The notes beneath the pieces were generated by a model, which saw only the letters and a list, made by a program, of their open reading frames with translations, was not told the origin of the DNA and made no database searches. From assembly GCF_902141845.1 (NCBI RefSeq), contig NZ_CABFPH010000045.1, forward strand, positions 1 through 42,281: 42,281 nucleotides of DNA. The letters are read 5' to 3'. The position numbers were made by a program, and so were the translations under genes. Shown piece after piece: positions 1-7,778 of the stretch; within the stretch, counting starts at the first letter, position 1; each line of letters starts with the position of its first letter. Source of the stretch: Methylobacterium symbioticum. GTDB taxonomy: Bacteria > Pseudomonadota > Alphaproteobacteria > Rhizobiales > Beijerinckiaceae.

Positions 1-2733
1 GGTGTCGCGGGCGGCGATGGCGCGGTCCAGCACGGCCTCGGCCAGGGCCTCCGCGCTCGCGCGCCGGGTGACGATCGCCGCCTCGATCCGGCTCTCGCGG
101 CGGCGTCCGCCCGCCGGACGCGCGGCCGCGGCGCTGGCGCGGCGATAGGCCGGGCTCTCGGAATCGGTAAGCCCGAGTTCGAGGCTGCGCGGCAGGGCGC
201 TCTCCTCCGCCCGCACCTGCGCCAGCGGCGGCCTGTCCTCGGCGACGCGCACGAGGTCGCCCTCGGCGAGCGCCAGGGCCGTCTCGCGGCGGGGCCCGCG
301 GATGCGGAGCACCCCCGCCACGGCCGAGACGTCGAGGCCGTAGACCTGAGCGAGAGGCTCCAGGGCGGCGCGCGCCGAGAGCGGGCGATCGATCACGTAG
401 CCGTCGAGGAAGGCGGCAGCCTCGATCCGCACGGTGGCGTCCACGCCGAGATCGGCGAGGATGCGCGCCACCAGCAGGTCGAGGTCGCAGCCCTCGATGC
501 GCCCGGTGATCCAGTGCCCCACCTGCCAGTTGCCGGCATCGGCCCAGACCGATCCGAGATCCGGGAAGGCGGGGAAGGGCCGCGCGTCCCAGGCCCAGAC
601 GAAGACCGAGGCGGGATCGACCATGCGTCCGCCATAGACCGGCGAGAGCGGGTTGTGGGCGGGGTCGAAGCCGGGGCTGTCCGGATCGAACCGCGACAGG
701 ATCGCCTCCAGGCCGCGCAGCTGGATGAGGTCGTCGCGGCTCCCGCGCGAGAAGGGCGGGACGGCGTTCTCGGAGGATTTCGGGTCGGGAAAGACGTTCG
801 GGCCGTTTGTGCCCTTGTCGACGGCGGGCACGCCGACTTCCGTGAGCCAGATCGGCTTGGCCCCGGGCAGCCACGCGGTCGGCCCGGTCTCGACCCCGCC
901 CTCCCGCTCGACATGGCGGTTCGACCACCAGGCGACGAGATCCTTCGCCCGGTAGATCCAGGGCTTGCCGAAGGCGCCGTCGCTGATCGGCCGGCGGCCT
1001 TGCGCCGCGCGCGCACTCTCGTCCGGATAATACCAGTCGAAGGCCTCGCCCGAGGCGCAGGCCGCCTTCAGGAAGCCGCGGTCGTAGAGGGTGTCGGCCC
1101 GGGCGAGGTCGGCATGGACCGGGGCGTCGCGCCAGTCGGTGAGCGGCGGGTAGTAGTCAATGCCGACCGCCGCGATGTTCGGATCGGCGAAGAGCGGGTC
1201 GAGGGGGAAGCGCAGGCTGGCCCCATCCTCGCGCACATGGGCGCCATACTCCGTCCAGTCGGCGGCGTAGACGAGGGGCACGCCCGGCCCGAGGATCGCC
1301 CGCACCTCGGCCGCGAGCGCCCGCAGCGCCGCGACCGCGGGGTAGCCGGCCGCGCCGCGCACCCGGGTCAGACCGACGAGCTCGCTGCCGATCAGGAAGC
1401 CGGACAGGCGGATGCCGGTCTCGGCCCAGCCCGCGGCGAGGCCCGCATAATGCAGCACCGCGTGCCGGTAGCCGTTCGCGAAGAAGGCCTCGACCTGGGC
1501 CTCGGCCGCGTCGGTGCCGTCCGGGCTGCCCGGCCGGCCGGGGGCGGGATCGCAGGTGATGCGCCCGCGCCAGGGATAGGGCGGCTGGCCGGAGGCGCTC
1601 GCGTCGCGCGGGTCCGGCAGGCCGTTGCCGGCGGGGATGTCCATCATCACGAAGGGGTAGAGCACCACCTCCAGCCCGCGCCGGGCGAGGTCGGCGACGA
1701 GGCGCCCGAGCCCGGCATCGGAGGGCGTGCCGCCATAGGCCGGGGCACCGTCCGCGGTGCTGGAGACGCACTCCGCCTCCGCCCGGCCCAGGCCGGCCAC
1801 CTGCCAGACGTCGCCGGTCGTCGCCTTGGCCGCCGCCTCGACCCTGGGCACCACCCGGCACCGGCCGGCGCGCAGGTCGGTCCCGAACCACGACACCACC
1901 ACGGCCACGCGCCGCAAGCGCGGGCACAGGGCCTGGAGCGCGTCGAGGGAGGCGGTGACGTCGGCCTCGCGCCGGAGCTGGAAGCGGTTGGCGGGCCGGC
2001 TCCGCCCGAGGCCGAGATCGACGCTGACGGAGGCGGGGTCGAGGGCGAACTCGCTGGAGCCCGGGATCAGGTCCACCGCTCGCACGAGCGGGGCGAGGCC
2101 GTTGACCGGACGGATCACCTCGAAGGCGAATTGCGGCACGCGGTTGCCGAACTCGGCGAGCGGCAGGCCCTCGAACACCACATAGGCGAGGCCGCGATAT
2201 GCGGGGGCGTTCTCCGCGCCCTCCTTGGCGACGATGAGCGGGTCGGGCGCCTGATCCGGCGTGCCGGTATGGACACGGAGCGTGATCCGGGTCTGGTCGA
2301 TCTCGCGGCCATCGGCCCAGATCCGGCGCAGGCAGGCGATCTCGCCCTCGCACAGGCCGACCGCGAGGTTGCCGAAATAGGCGTAGGCCGTGCGCACGAC
2401 GCGCTGGCCGCCCCCGCCCTTGGCGCCGCGGCCGGCACGCTCGACCGTGGTGTTGGCGACCTCGAGCGGACGCGTCGCCCAGATCAGGGTGCCGCCGAGT
2501 CTCGCCCGCCCGTAGACGCGCGGCACCGGATCGCCCTCGGTGGAGGTGAGGCCGGCGACGTCGGCGAGGCGCGGCCCCTCGACATGGCGCGGGCCGGCGC
2601 GCGAACCGAGCAGCGCCCCGTCGATGGCGCCGCCGGCCGCGGCGCCGACCACGCGCCCGATCGCCCCCCCGATCGGGCCGCCGAGCGCGGTACCCGCCGC
2701 CGCGCCGGCCGTGGACAGGATCAGCGTCGCCAT
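1..2733 (-). CDS. GTA megatron/host-specificity protein (RcGTA g15-like, TIM-barrel), C-terminus outside window
   Basis: Tail-tip protein of an alphaproteobacterial gene transfer agent; the RcGTA homologue forms the tail-tip spike and is thought to open the recipient envelope. 911 codons are visible and the frame is still open at base 1. The ATG at 2733 gives MATLILSTAGAAAG, followed by a glycine/alanine-rich hydrophobic stretch (residues about 8-42). A phage tail-fibre-like region precedes a glycosidase-like TIM-barrel domain at roughly 330-630, with the family-typical PYPWRGRITCDP near 383, GIDYYPP and WLTEVGVP. The start overlaps the end of g14 by 13 bases, so the two are probably translationally coupled. 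RcGTA g15 is about 1,300 residues, so roughly 400 should lie beyond the left edge. The family call is firm; the enzymatic activity of the barrel is not shown by the sequence. Confidence 0.93.
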   Translation of the reverse strand, partial: MATLILSTAGAAAGTALGGPIGGAIGRVVGAAAGGAIDGALLGSRAGPRHVEGPRLADVAGLTSTEGDPVPRVYGRARLGGTLIWATRPLEVANTTVERAGRGAKGGGGQRVVRTAYAYFGNLAVGLCEGEIACLRRIWADGREIDQTRITLRVHTGTPDQAPDPLIVAKEGAENAPAYRGLAYVVFEGLPLAEFGNRVPQFAFEVIRPVNGLAPLVRAVDLIPGSSEFALDPASVSVDLGLGRSRPANRFQLRREADVTASLDALQALCPRLRRVAVVVSWFGTDLRAGRCRVVPRVEAAAKATTGDVWQVAGLGRAEAECVSSTADGAPAYGGTPSDAGLGRLVADLARRGLEVVLYPFVMMDIPAGNGLPDPRDASASGQPPYPWRGRITCDPAPGRPGSPDGTDAAEAQVEAFFANGYRHAVLHYAGLAAGWAETGIRLSGFLIGSELVGLTRVRGAAGYPAVAALRALAAEVRAILGPGVPLVYAADWTEYGAHVREDGASLRFPLDPLFADPNIAAVGIDYYPPLTDWRDAPVHADLARADTLYDRGFLKAACASGEAFDWYYPDESARAAQGRRPISDGAFGKPWIYRAKDLVAWWSNRHVEREGGVETGPTAWLPGAKPIWLTEVGVPAVDKGTNGPNVFPDPKSSENAVPPFSRGSRDDLIQLRGLEAILSRFDPDSPGFDPAHNPLSPVYGGRMVDPASVFVWAWDARPFPAFPDLGSVWADAGNWQVGHWITGRIEGCDLDLLVARILADLGVDATVRIEAAAFLDGYVIDRPLSARAALEPLAQVYGLDVSAVAGVLRIRGPRRETALALAEGDLVRVAEDRPPLAQVRAEESALPRSLELGLTDSESPAYRRASAAAARPAGGRRRESRIEAAIVTRRASAEALAEAVLDRAIAARDT

Positions 2734-3197
2734 GGCGGATCTCCTGGAACGAGGCCGGGAAAGCGGAAGGCGCCGACGAGGTGGCGCCGCCACCACCCGG
2801 TGAGGGCGACCTCGGCGACGGCGGCGCGGTCATGGGCGTGGATCATCGCGCCCGCCTCGGTGGCGATGGCGCAGTGCCGGGCCGGGAGGTGGGCGCGGAA
2901 GGCGAAGAGCAGCACGTCCCCGGGCTCGGCCGCGTAGGTTGCGAGCGGCCCGTCCACCGGCACGAGATGGCGGCGGGCCGCTTCCATCAGCGGGTCGCGG
3001 CCGGGCGGGGCCGATTCCGCCCAGGTGCCCGAATAGGGCGGCGCCGCCTCGGGCTCCTCGCCGTGCAGCCCGCGCCAGACGCCGCGCACCAGACCGAGGC
3101 AGTCGCAGCCGATTCCGATCAAGGAGGCCTGGTGCCGGTAGGGCGTGCCGAGCCAGGCCCGCGCCTCGGCGACGACCGCGTCTCCGGTGAGTCTCAT
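2721..3197 (-). CDS. GTA NlpC/P60 family cell-wall peptidase (RcGTA g14-like)
   Basis: A 158-residue tail-associated peptidoglycan peptidase. It has the NlpC/P60 catalytic pattern: Cys33 in GIGCDCLGLVRGVW and His108 in PARHCAIAT, with the conserved WLGTPYRHQ start of the fold. The family cleaves murein stem peptides, and in a GTA it would act during DNA entry into the recipient. The start at 3197 (MRLTGDAVVAEAR) is 11 bases after the hub gene stop. Its own stop lies inside the first codons of the megatron gene. Its position between hub and megatron is exactly that of RcGTA g14, and its length matches the family. Confidence 0.93.
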   Translation of the reverse strand: MRLTGDAVVAEARAWLGTPYRHQASLIGIGCDCLGLVRGVWRGLHGEEPEAAPPYSGTWAESAPPGRDPLMEAARRHLVPVDGPLATYAAEPGDVLLFAFRAHLPARHCAIATEAGAMIHAHDRAAVAEVALTGWWRRHLVGAFRFPGLVPGDPPWRR

Positions 3198-3208
3198 CGC
3201 GCGCTCCG

Positions 3209-4081
3209 TCAGCGGAACAGGCTGCCGCCGTCGAGGCCGGTCTCGCCCCCGGGCGGCCGCACCACGAAGTCGTTGCCCGGCATGTGCGGGAAGCCCTGGA
3301 AGTTGACCGCGTTGGCGAAGCGGTCGCGGCAGGTGGCGAGGCGCTTGTCGCAGCCGGCGCTGAGGGTGAAGGCGTCGCCCGGGGCGATCGCGGCCGGGGG
3401 CGCCTCCCACAGCTCGATCAGGCCGCCGGCCTGGACCCGCAGGTCGGTGGTCCGGCCGGCATTGGCGCCCCCGGTCCAGGCGAGGCGCCCGCCCGAGAAC
3501 AGGCCTTCGGGAAAGCTCCCGTCGAGGGCGACGGCGAGCGTGCCGGGCTCCGGCTCCGCCAGCACCGTGCCGGTGGCGCGGAAGCCCGCGAGGTCGACGC
3601 GGCAGCGCGCATCGCCGAGATCGGCGCCGCAGGTGGCGCGGTAGGTCCGGCCGCGCTCCGCCTCCAGCCGGTCGGCGAGGCCGCGCAGCTCCGCCACGAA
3701 GGCGTCGCCCGTGCGGCGGATCTCGCCGAGCGTGGCGAGGTCGAGGAGGAGGCGCGTCTCCGGTGCGGTCCAGTCGACGAGCCAGGTCTCGACGCTCGCG
3801 CCGTCGTAGAGGCCGCCCGCGATCTCCACCTCGGTGAGCCCGAGGCCGGTCAGCGCGCCGGCCACGTCCCCGCCGGAGACGGCGAAGCCCAGCTCCGCGC
3901 TCGCCTCCGCCGCCTCGAGCCCGGTGCGGGCGGCGTAGGTCAGGCCGCCGAGGACGAGGTCGCGGTCGTGGTCGGTGAAGCCGAGGCGCAGGCCGTCGCG
4001 GCGGGTCAGCGCCCAGCAGCGGCAGAGCGTGGTGACGCCGCCGGCGAGATGGGCGGCGAAGGCGTCGGGGATGTCGCGCAT
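3209..4081 (-). CDS. GTA hub protein, DUF2163 / phage BR0599 family (RcGTA g13-like)
   Basis: A 290-residue baseplate hub of the GTA tail. Family signatures are MRDIPDAFAAHLAGGVTTLCRCWALTR at the N terminus, a middle TCGADLGDARCRVDL, and a C-terminal GCDKRLATCRDRF followed by NFQGFPHMPGND. The hub of RcGTA is known to hold an iron-sulfur cluster. The several paired cysteines here (LCRC, TC...RC, GC...TC) are compatible with cluster binding, but which of them are ligands is inference. It sits 19 bases after g12 and 11 bases before g14 in the same transcription unit. Confidence 0.92.
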   Translation of the reverse strand: MRDIPDAFAAHLAGGVTTLCRCWALTRRDGLRLGFTDHDRDLVLGGLTYAARTGLEAAEASAELGFAVSGGDVAGALTGLGLTEVEIAGGLYDGASVETWLVDWTAPETRLLLDLATLGEIRRTGDAFVAELRGLADRLEAERGRTYRATCGADLGDARCRVDLAGFRATGTVLAEPEPGTLAVALDGSFPEGLFSGGRLAWTGGANAGRTTDLRVQAGGLIELWEAPPAAIAPGDAFTLSAGCDKRLATCRDRFANAVNFQGFPHMPGNDFVVRPPGGETGLDGGSLFR

Positions 4082-4099
4082 GGGGGTCTCCCGGGAGCC

Positions 4100-4741
4100 T
4101 CAGGGCACGATCTCGACGAGGGGCACCTTCGGGATCTCGCCGGCGGTGAAGGCCTCGAGGTTCACGGTGAGGTCGTCGGTGTCGAAACGGACCGGCACGT
4201 CGAAGGCGAAGCCCGCGCTCACGACGGCGCCCGGGGCCGGCACCGCGCCGCCCGCGACGGTGACGAGGCCGGTGGCCGGGTCGCAGCTGAAGTCGCCCGG
4301 GCTCAGCTCCCGGCCCGCCACCGCCACCCGCACGCTGCCGGCCACCGGCTTGGCGATGGTCCGGCGGTAGGCGCTCGGGCCCGCGCCATAGGTCTTGGCG
4401 AGCGCGAAGACGCTGCTTCGCCCGTCGCCGGTGCCGAGGATCTGGTCTCCCGGGTCGATCGGCCGGCTGGGCGGACCGGAGCGGCAATCCACCCGGTCCC
4501 GGTAGCGGAAGCCGTAGAGGCGCCCGCGCCGCTCCTCGAAGAAGCTCAGCACCGCGTGGAGCGCGTCGAGGCTGCGGATGCCGAAGCCGGCATCGTAGCG
4601 GCGCCGCGAATCCGCCCAGCGGCTGTTGCGGTGCTCGCGGCCCGAGGCCAGGGTCACGATCTCGGTGAGCCGCACCGGCCCGCCGCTGCCGCGCAGGGCG
4701 ACGTCGAGCGGAAACAGCACCTCGTGGAAGTCGGCGGCCAT
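4100..4741 (-). CDS. GTA distal tail protein, DUF2460 family (RcGTA g12-like)
   Basis: A 213-residue protein that joins the tail tube to the baseplate. The DUF2460 signature is clear: FHEVLFPLDVALRGSGGPVR, then SRWADSRRRYDAGFGI, and FFEERRGRLYGFRYRDRVD. The ATG at 4741 begins MAADFHEVLFP, and AGGACC just upstream can serve as ribosome binding site. The 102 bases separating it from the tape-measure gene are the widest gap in the g6-g15 block and hold a perfect 18-base palindrome. Order (tape measure, distal tail, hub, peptidase, megatron) agrees with RcGTA. Confidence 0.93.
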   Translation of the reverse strand: MAADFHEVLFPLDVALRGSGGPVRLTEIVTLASGREHRNSRWADSRRRYDAGFGIRSLDALHAVLSFFEERRGRLYGFRYRDRVDCRSGPPSRPIDPGDQILGTGDGRSSVFALAKTYGAGPSAYRRTIAKPVAGSVRVAVAGRELSPGDFSCDPATGLVTVAGGAVPAPGAVVSAGFAFDVPVRFDTDDLTVNLEAFTAGEIPKVPLVEIVP

Positions 4742-4766
4742 CGGGAGGTCCTTTCTCCTCGGTGTG

Positions 4767-4784
4767 AAGGCTCCGCGGAGCCTT
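4767..4784. repeat. Perfect 18-bp palindrome between GTA g11 and g12
   Basis: AAGGCTCCG joined directly to CGGAGCCTT, a nine-base arm on each side without spacer. It lies in the only sizeable gap of the tail operon, 26 bases upstream of the g12 start. It could form a hairpin in the mRNA or bind a dimeric protein. There is no T-run, so simple termination is unlikely. Function unknown. Confidence 0.6.
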
Positions 4785-4843
4785 CCCGTCCGGCGCCAGG
4801 GCGCGGTCGCGCTTGGCGCGTCGCAGATCGTCGCTTCTTGCTC

Positions 4844-5407
4844 TCACAGCGCCCGCTGGCCGCGGGCCACCGCGCGGGCGAGCTGGGCCGCGACCTGCGC
4901 CTCGGAGCGGCGGAAGGCGCCGGGGTCGGGGGTCGCGATGGTGACGTTGACGGAGACCGGCCGGGCGGCGGCGCCCGCCGCGACGCCGAGGCGGCCGTCC
5001 GGGCCGCGGCGGAGCGGCAGGATCGCTTCGGGGCCAGCCTCGCCCATCAGGCCGGCGCCGTCCCGCATCGGGAAATAGGTGGGGGCCGAGACGATCCCGC
5101 CCGCGGCGAAGGGGCGGACGCGGCCGGACTGGATCACGCCGCCCCGCGCGAAGGCGGCGTCCCCGCTGAGCAGCCCGTTGACGAGGCTGGTGATGCCGCT
5201 GCGCACGGGGCTCAGGGCCGCCCGCGCCGTGGCCACGGCGAGGCGGTTGCCGAGGGAGCCGAGCAGCCCGTCGAGCTGGCGCCCGGAGCCGAGGCTGCCG
5301 GCAAGCGCCGCGGACAGGCTGCGGCCGAAGCTCTGGGCGAGCCGGTCGAGGGTCTGGAGCTGCCGGATCCGGGCGGCGTTGGCGCGGTCCGTGTCGGTCT
5401 CGGCCAT
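4844..5407 (-). CDS. GTA tail tape-measure protein (RcGTA g11-like)
   Basis: A 187-residue tape-measure protein. The C-terminal half has the conserved tape-measure ending FARGGVIQSGRVRPFAAGGIV, then FPMRDGAGLMGEAGPEAILPLRRGPDG. The N-terminal part is helical and alanine/leucine-rich, as expected for a protein filling the tube. It is much shorter than lambda-type tape measures but near the roughly 220 residues of RcGTA, so it predicts a short tail. The start MAETDTDRANAARI at 5407 is 12 bases after the stop of the preceding chaperone gene. Transmembrane segments are not obvious. Confidence 0.88.
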   Translation of the reverse strand: MAETDTDRANAARIRQLQTLDRLAQSFGRSLSAALAGSLGSGRQLDGLLGSLGNRLAVATARAALSPVRSGITSLVNGLLSGDAAFARGGVIQSGRVRPFAAGGIVSAPTYFPMRDGAGLMGEAGPEAILPLRRGPDGRLGVAAGAAARPVSVNVTIATPDPGAFRRSEAQVAAQLARAVARGQRAL

Positions 5408-5419
5408 GGGGAGGCTCCG

Positions 5420-5644
5420 TCAGTCGGGATGGGCGGCGATCAGCCGGTCGAGCTCGGCGCGGGACATCGGCGCGGGCGCCCGCCCGAGGGCGGCGGCCAC
5501 CTCGCGGGGCGTGGCCGCCCAGAAGGTGGCGGGCGGCCAGCGGAGGCGGCCGAGACAGAGGGCGAGAAGGTCGTCCCAGGGCAGGGCGACCGCTTGAGCC
5601 GATGGCCGCGGGAGGGCGCCCTCATGCCCGCCCGCGGCGCTCAA
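5420..5644 (-). CDS. GTA tail assembly chaperone-like protein (RcGTA g10.1-like)
   Basis: A 74-residue small protein with LPWDDLLALCLGRLRWPPATFWAATPREVAAALG, the hallmark of the small phage-tail chaperone family next to the tape measure in alphaproteobacterial GTAs. The start is a TTG at 5644 that overlaps the TGA of the previous gene (TTGA), a usual coupling arrangement. No in-frame ATG lies before the conserved region. In siphophages two chaperones before the tape measure coat it during assembly, and this would be the second of the pair. A small overlapping frame in the same interval (5440-5625) has no family likeness. Confidence 0.8.
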   Translation of the reverse strand: MSAAGGHEGALPRPSAQAVALPWDDLLALCLGRLRWPPATFWAATPREVAAALGRAPAPMSRAELDRLIAAHPD

Positions 5645-5964
5645 GGGCGGGAGCCGTCTTCCCCGAAGGCCGCGACGAGGGCGGCGCCGAGCGCCTCCGT
5701 CATCGCCGCGAAGCCGCCAGCCAGCGGCAGCTCCGCCACCGCGCGGTCGTCGAGGTCGTGCCCGCCGCCCCGCAAGGCGGCGCCGAGCAGGGCGACCAGG
5801 TCGCGGGCGGAGAGCCGCCCCGCGGCGAAACGCTCGGCGAGGCCGGCGAGGTCGGGCGCCCGGAGGGCGTCCTCCAGCTCGGCCAGGGCGCCGAGCGTCA
5901 GGCAGAGGGTGTAGCGCTGCCCCCCGAGATCGAGCGGCACCTCGCCGCGGCGGCGGTTCGCCAT
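5641..5964 (-). CDS. GTA tail chaperone / gene transfer agent family protein (RcGTA g10-like)
   Basis: 107 residues, MANRRRGEVPLDLGGQRYTLCLTLGALAELEDAL onward. This matches the GTA-gp10 / tail assembly chaperone family: a short beta hairpin with LTLGALAELE, then LAERFAAGRLSARDLVALLGAAL. The ATG at 5964 shares its last base with the stop of the major tail protein gene. The end overlaps the next start by four bases. Overlaps on both sides indicate one polycistronic, translationally coupled unit. A role in tape-measure and tail assembly is inferred from position. Confidence 0.87.
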   Translation of the reverse strand: MANRRRGEVPLDLGGQRYTLCLTLGALAELEDALRAPDLAGLAERFAAGRLSARDLVALLGAALRGGGHDLDDRAVAELPLAGGFAAMTEALGAALVAAFGEDGSRP

Positions 5965-6377
5965 CAGGCGAGGGCCGTGAAGGCGAGGGCCCCGGCGGAA
6001 TCGAGGCTCATCTCGAAGGTGACCTCGCCGGCATGGTCGCCGCGATATTCGAGCGCGGTGATCTGGAACGGCCCCTCGATCGTGCCGAAGGCCGGCACCA
6101 CCACCTGGAAGGTCTCGATCAACCCCTCGAAGAAGAGTTGGCGCAGGCGCAGGTCCGAGGCTTGGTCCCGGAACACGCCCGCGCCCGAGATGGCGGCGCG
6201 GCGCACCCCCGCCCCCGCAAGCAGCTCCCGCCAGCGCCCGGCGGAATCCGCGTTCGTCACGTCGACGGTCTCGGCGTTGAGCGCGAGCTGGCGGGCTCGC
6301 AGGCCCGCCACCGCGGTGAAGCCGCCCGCGCCGTCCCCGGCCCGGATGAGAAGGTCCTTGCCTTTCTGGGCACTCAT
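5964..6377 (-). CDS. GTA major tail tube protein, TP901-1 family (RcGTA g9-like)
   Basis: 137-residue tail-tube subunit. Typical features are MSAQKGKDLLIRAGDGAGGF, the AETVDVTNADSAGRWRELLAGAG motif and FEGLIETFQVVVPAFGTIEGPFQIT. The last part, YRGDHAGEVTFEMSLDSAGALAF, is the usual end of the TP901-1-like fold. Thirty-five bases separate it from g8 upstream, enough for its own strong ribosome binding site (GGAGACATCG before the ATG), fitting a protein needed in many copies. Confidence 0.93.
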   Translation of the reverse strand: MSAQKGKDLLIRAGDGAGGFTAVAGLRARQLALNAETVDVTNADSAGRWRELLAGAGVRRAAISGAGVFRDQASDLRLRQLFFEGLIETFQVVVPAFGTIEGPFQITALEYRGDHAGEVTFEMSLDSAGALAFTALA

Positions 6378-6412
6378 CGATGTCTCCGTGGAAGATGGTT
6401 TGCGGGACGGCG

Positions 6413-6823
6413 TCAGGGCGTCTCGGCGACACCCCGCAGGCTGAGGATCGCGCGGGCCTCGCCGCTGCGCGCGTCGCGGCTGGCGCTCAGGCTCTCGGCG
6501 ACGAGGCTCACCAGGGTGTGGCCGGCGAGCGCCAGGCCGTCCTCGGCGAGCGCGGCCATCCGCGCCGCCGCGTCGAGGGCGCTGCGGGCCGAGCCGGGCT
6601 TGGCGATCACGATCAGCGCCTGGCCGAGGATGGCGCGCCGCGCCCCGTCGACGGAATCGTCGCGGGACGCGGCCTCGCCGAACAGGGCGTAGACCGGCAC
6701 CGCCCCGCGCGGCGGCTCGTCGTGCAGGCGCACCGCGCCGCCCATCAGGGCCGCCAGGGCCGGGTCGTCCGCGAACCGGTCGATCAGGGCGGCGCGGAGG
6801 GCCAACAGGGCGGAGGCGCTCAC
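6413..6823 (-). CDS. GTA tail terminator protein, DUF3168 family (RcGTA g8-like)
   Basis: 136 residues starting at GTG 6823 (MSASALLALRAALIDRFADDP). The GTG overlaps the TGA of g7 by four bases. DUF3168 signatures are PALAALMGGAVRLHDEPPRGAVPVYALFGEA, the DDSVDGARRAILGQALIVIAK stretch and the late HTLVSLVAESLSASRD. The family caps the tail tube at its head-proximal end. The longer in-frame extension upstream overlaps g7 and is not credible. Confidence 0.88.
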   Translation of the reverse strand: MSASALLALRAALIDRFADDPALAALMGGAVRLHDEPPRGAVPVYALFGEAASRDDSVDGARRAILGQALIVIAKPGSARSALDAAARMAALAEDGLALAGHTLVSLVAESLSASRDARSGEARAILSLRGVAETP

Positions 6824-7179
6824 AGGCCGGCTCCCGCCGGCGCCTCGACCAGCTCCTCCACGTGGCAGACGAGGTCGCGGCCCTGCGGATCCGCCTCGTC
6901 CACGCCGCGGATGGCGAAGCGGCGCGGCCCCGCGGCGAGCCGCATGGCGGGCGTCAGGCCCGGCCGGGCACGCAGGGTGATGCGGTGGGTGGCGACGCGG
7001 TCGCTCCGGCCGCCGGCGAGGCGCTCGACCGCGCCCGCCGGGCGGATCGCGCCCCAGAGCACGGGGCCTGCGACGTAGCGCCGGAGCACGCCGCCGAAGC
7101 CGTCCGGCTCCTCGACGGGCATCTCCAGCACGAAGCGGCGCCGCCGCGCGCCGAGCGCGGGACGTGCGAGGTCGGCCAT
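6820..7179 (-). CDS. GTA head-tail adaptor / closure protein (RcGTA g7-like)
   Basis: 119-residue head-tail joining protein. The fold is recognised from RFVLEMPVEEPDGFGGVLRRYVAGPVLWGAIRPAG, with the usual ATHRITLRARPGLTPAMRLAAGPRRFAIRGVDEADPQGR. The start at 7179 (MADLARPALG) is 12 bases after g6, and the end overlaps g8. Families of this type close the capsid portal channel and attach the tail. Confidence 0.9.
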   Translation of the reverse strand: MADLARPALGARRRRFVLEMPVEEPDGFGGVLRRYVAGPVLWGAIRPAGAVERLAGGRSDRVATHRITLRARPGLTPAMRLAAGPRRFAIRGVDEADPQGRDLVCHVEELVEAPAGAGL

Positions 7180-7191
7180 GGTGGTCTCCGG

Positions 7192-7740
7192 TCAGAGCCT
7201 GAGGCGGCGGAAGGGTGCGGCGAGGGCGGCCGGATCGGGCGGGTCGGGCTCGTCGCCGCGGTGCTCGTAGCGGGCGGCGGCGAGTCGCAGCACGGCGAGC
7301 CGCAGGGGCGGGGGCAGGGCCGGCCCGTCGCCGCCATAGCCGGCGCTCAGCTCGATCAGGACGCTGCGGCCGTCGAGGGCCGGGGCCGCGGGGTCGATCG
7401 CGAGGCCCGGCGCCTCGATCGGGTCGTCGCCGAGGTGCACGAGGCCGGGATCGAGGGGCGTCGCGCCGCCGGGTCCCGACAGAGCGAGCCGCGTGACGGC
7501 GACGAGCGGGCTCAGGGGCACGGCGAGCCAGCCCCACGGCCAGGCGGCCAGGATCAGCCGGAAGGTCGCGGGCCGCAGGATACGCCGGCTCTCCGCCTCG
7601 ATCCCGGCGCGGGCCGCCGCGACGAGGTCGGCGAGCAGCCCATCCTCGCTGTGGTCGTCGGGATCGAGGCGCAGATACAGGCGCAGCTCCGCCACGCTCA
7701 CCGGCTCGACGCCGCTCTCCGCCACGCGTATCGGGACCAT
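7192..7740 (-). CDS. GTA head-tail connector protein (RcGTA g6-like)
   Basis: 182 residues from ATG 7740 (MVPIRVAESGVEPVSVAELRLYLRLDPDDHSEDGLL). This is the gp6-like connector family: a helical start with AELRLYLRLD and ADLVAAARAGIEAESRRIL, and the end LRLAVLRLAAARYEHRGDEP. Upstream in-frame codons reach 7947 but lack family likeness and overlap the divergent protease gene, so they were left out. In RcGTA this gene follows the capsid gene directly. Here three unrelated plus-strand genes lie between them, so the g6-g15 block must start from its own promoter in the 38 bases before 7779, within the protease gene, or by read-through. Confidence 0.9.
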   Translation of the reverse strand: MVPIRVAESGVEPVSVAELRLYLRLDPDDHSEDGLLADLVAAARAGIEAESRRILRPATFRLILAAWPWGWLAVPLSPLVAVTRLALSGPGGATPLDPGLVHLGDDPIEAPGLAIDPAAPALDGRSVLIELSAGYGGDGPALPPPLRLAVLRLAAARYEHRGDEPDPPDPAALAAPFRRLRL

Positions 7741-7778
7741 CGTCCGTACCCCTCCCGGTTCGAGCCAAGGCTGTTTCG

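Noticed and set aside
514..2937. 807-residue plus-strand open frame
   Set aside because: High-GC shadow of the megatron gene on the other strand; no family likeness and arginine/glycine-rich noise.
3284..5914. 876-residue plus-strand open frame
   Set aside because: It spans five recognised minus-strand tail genes and is a GC-skew artefact.
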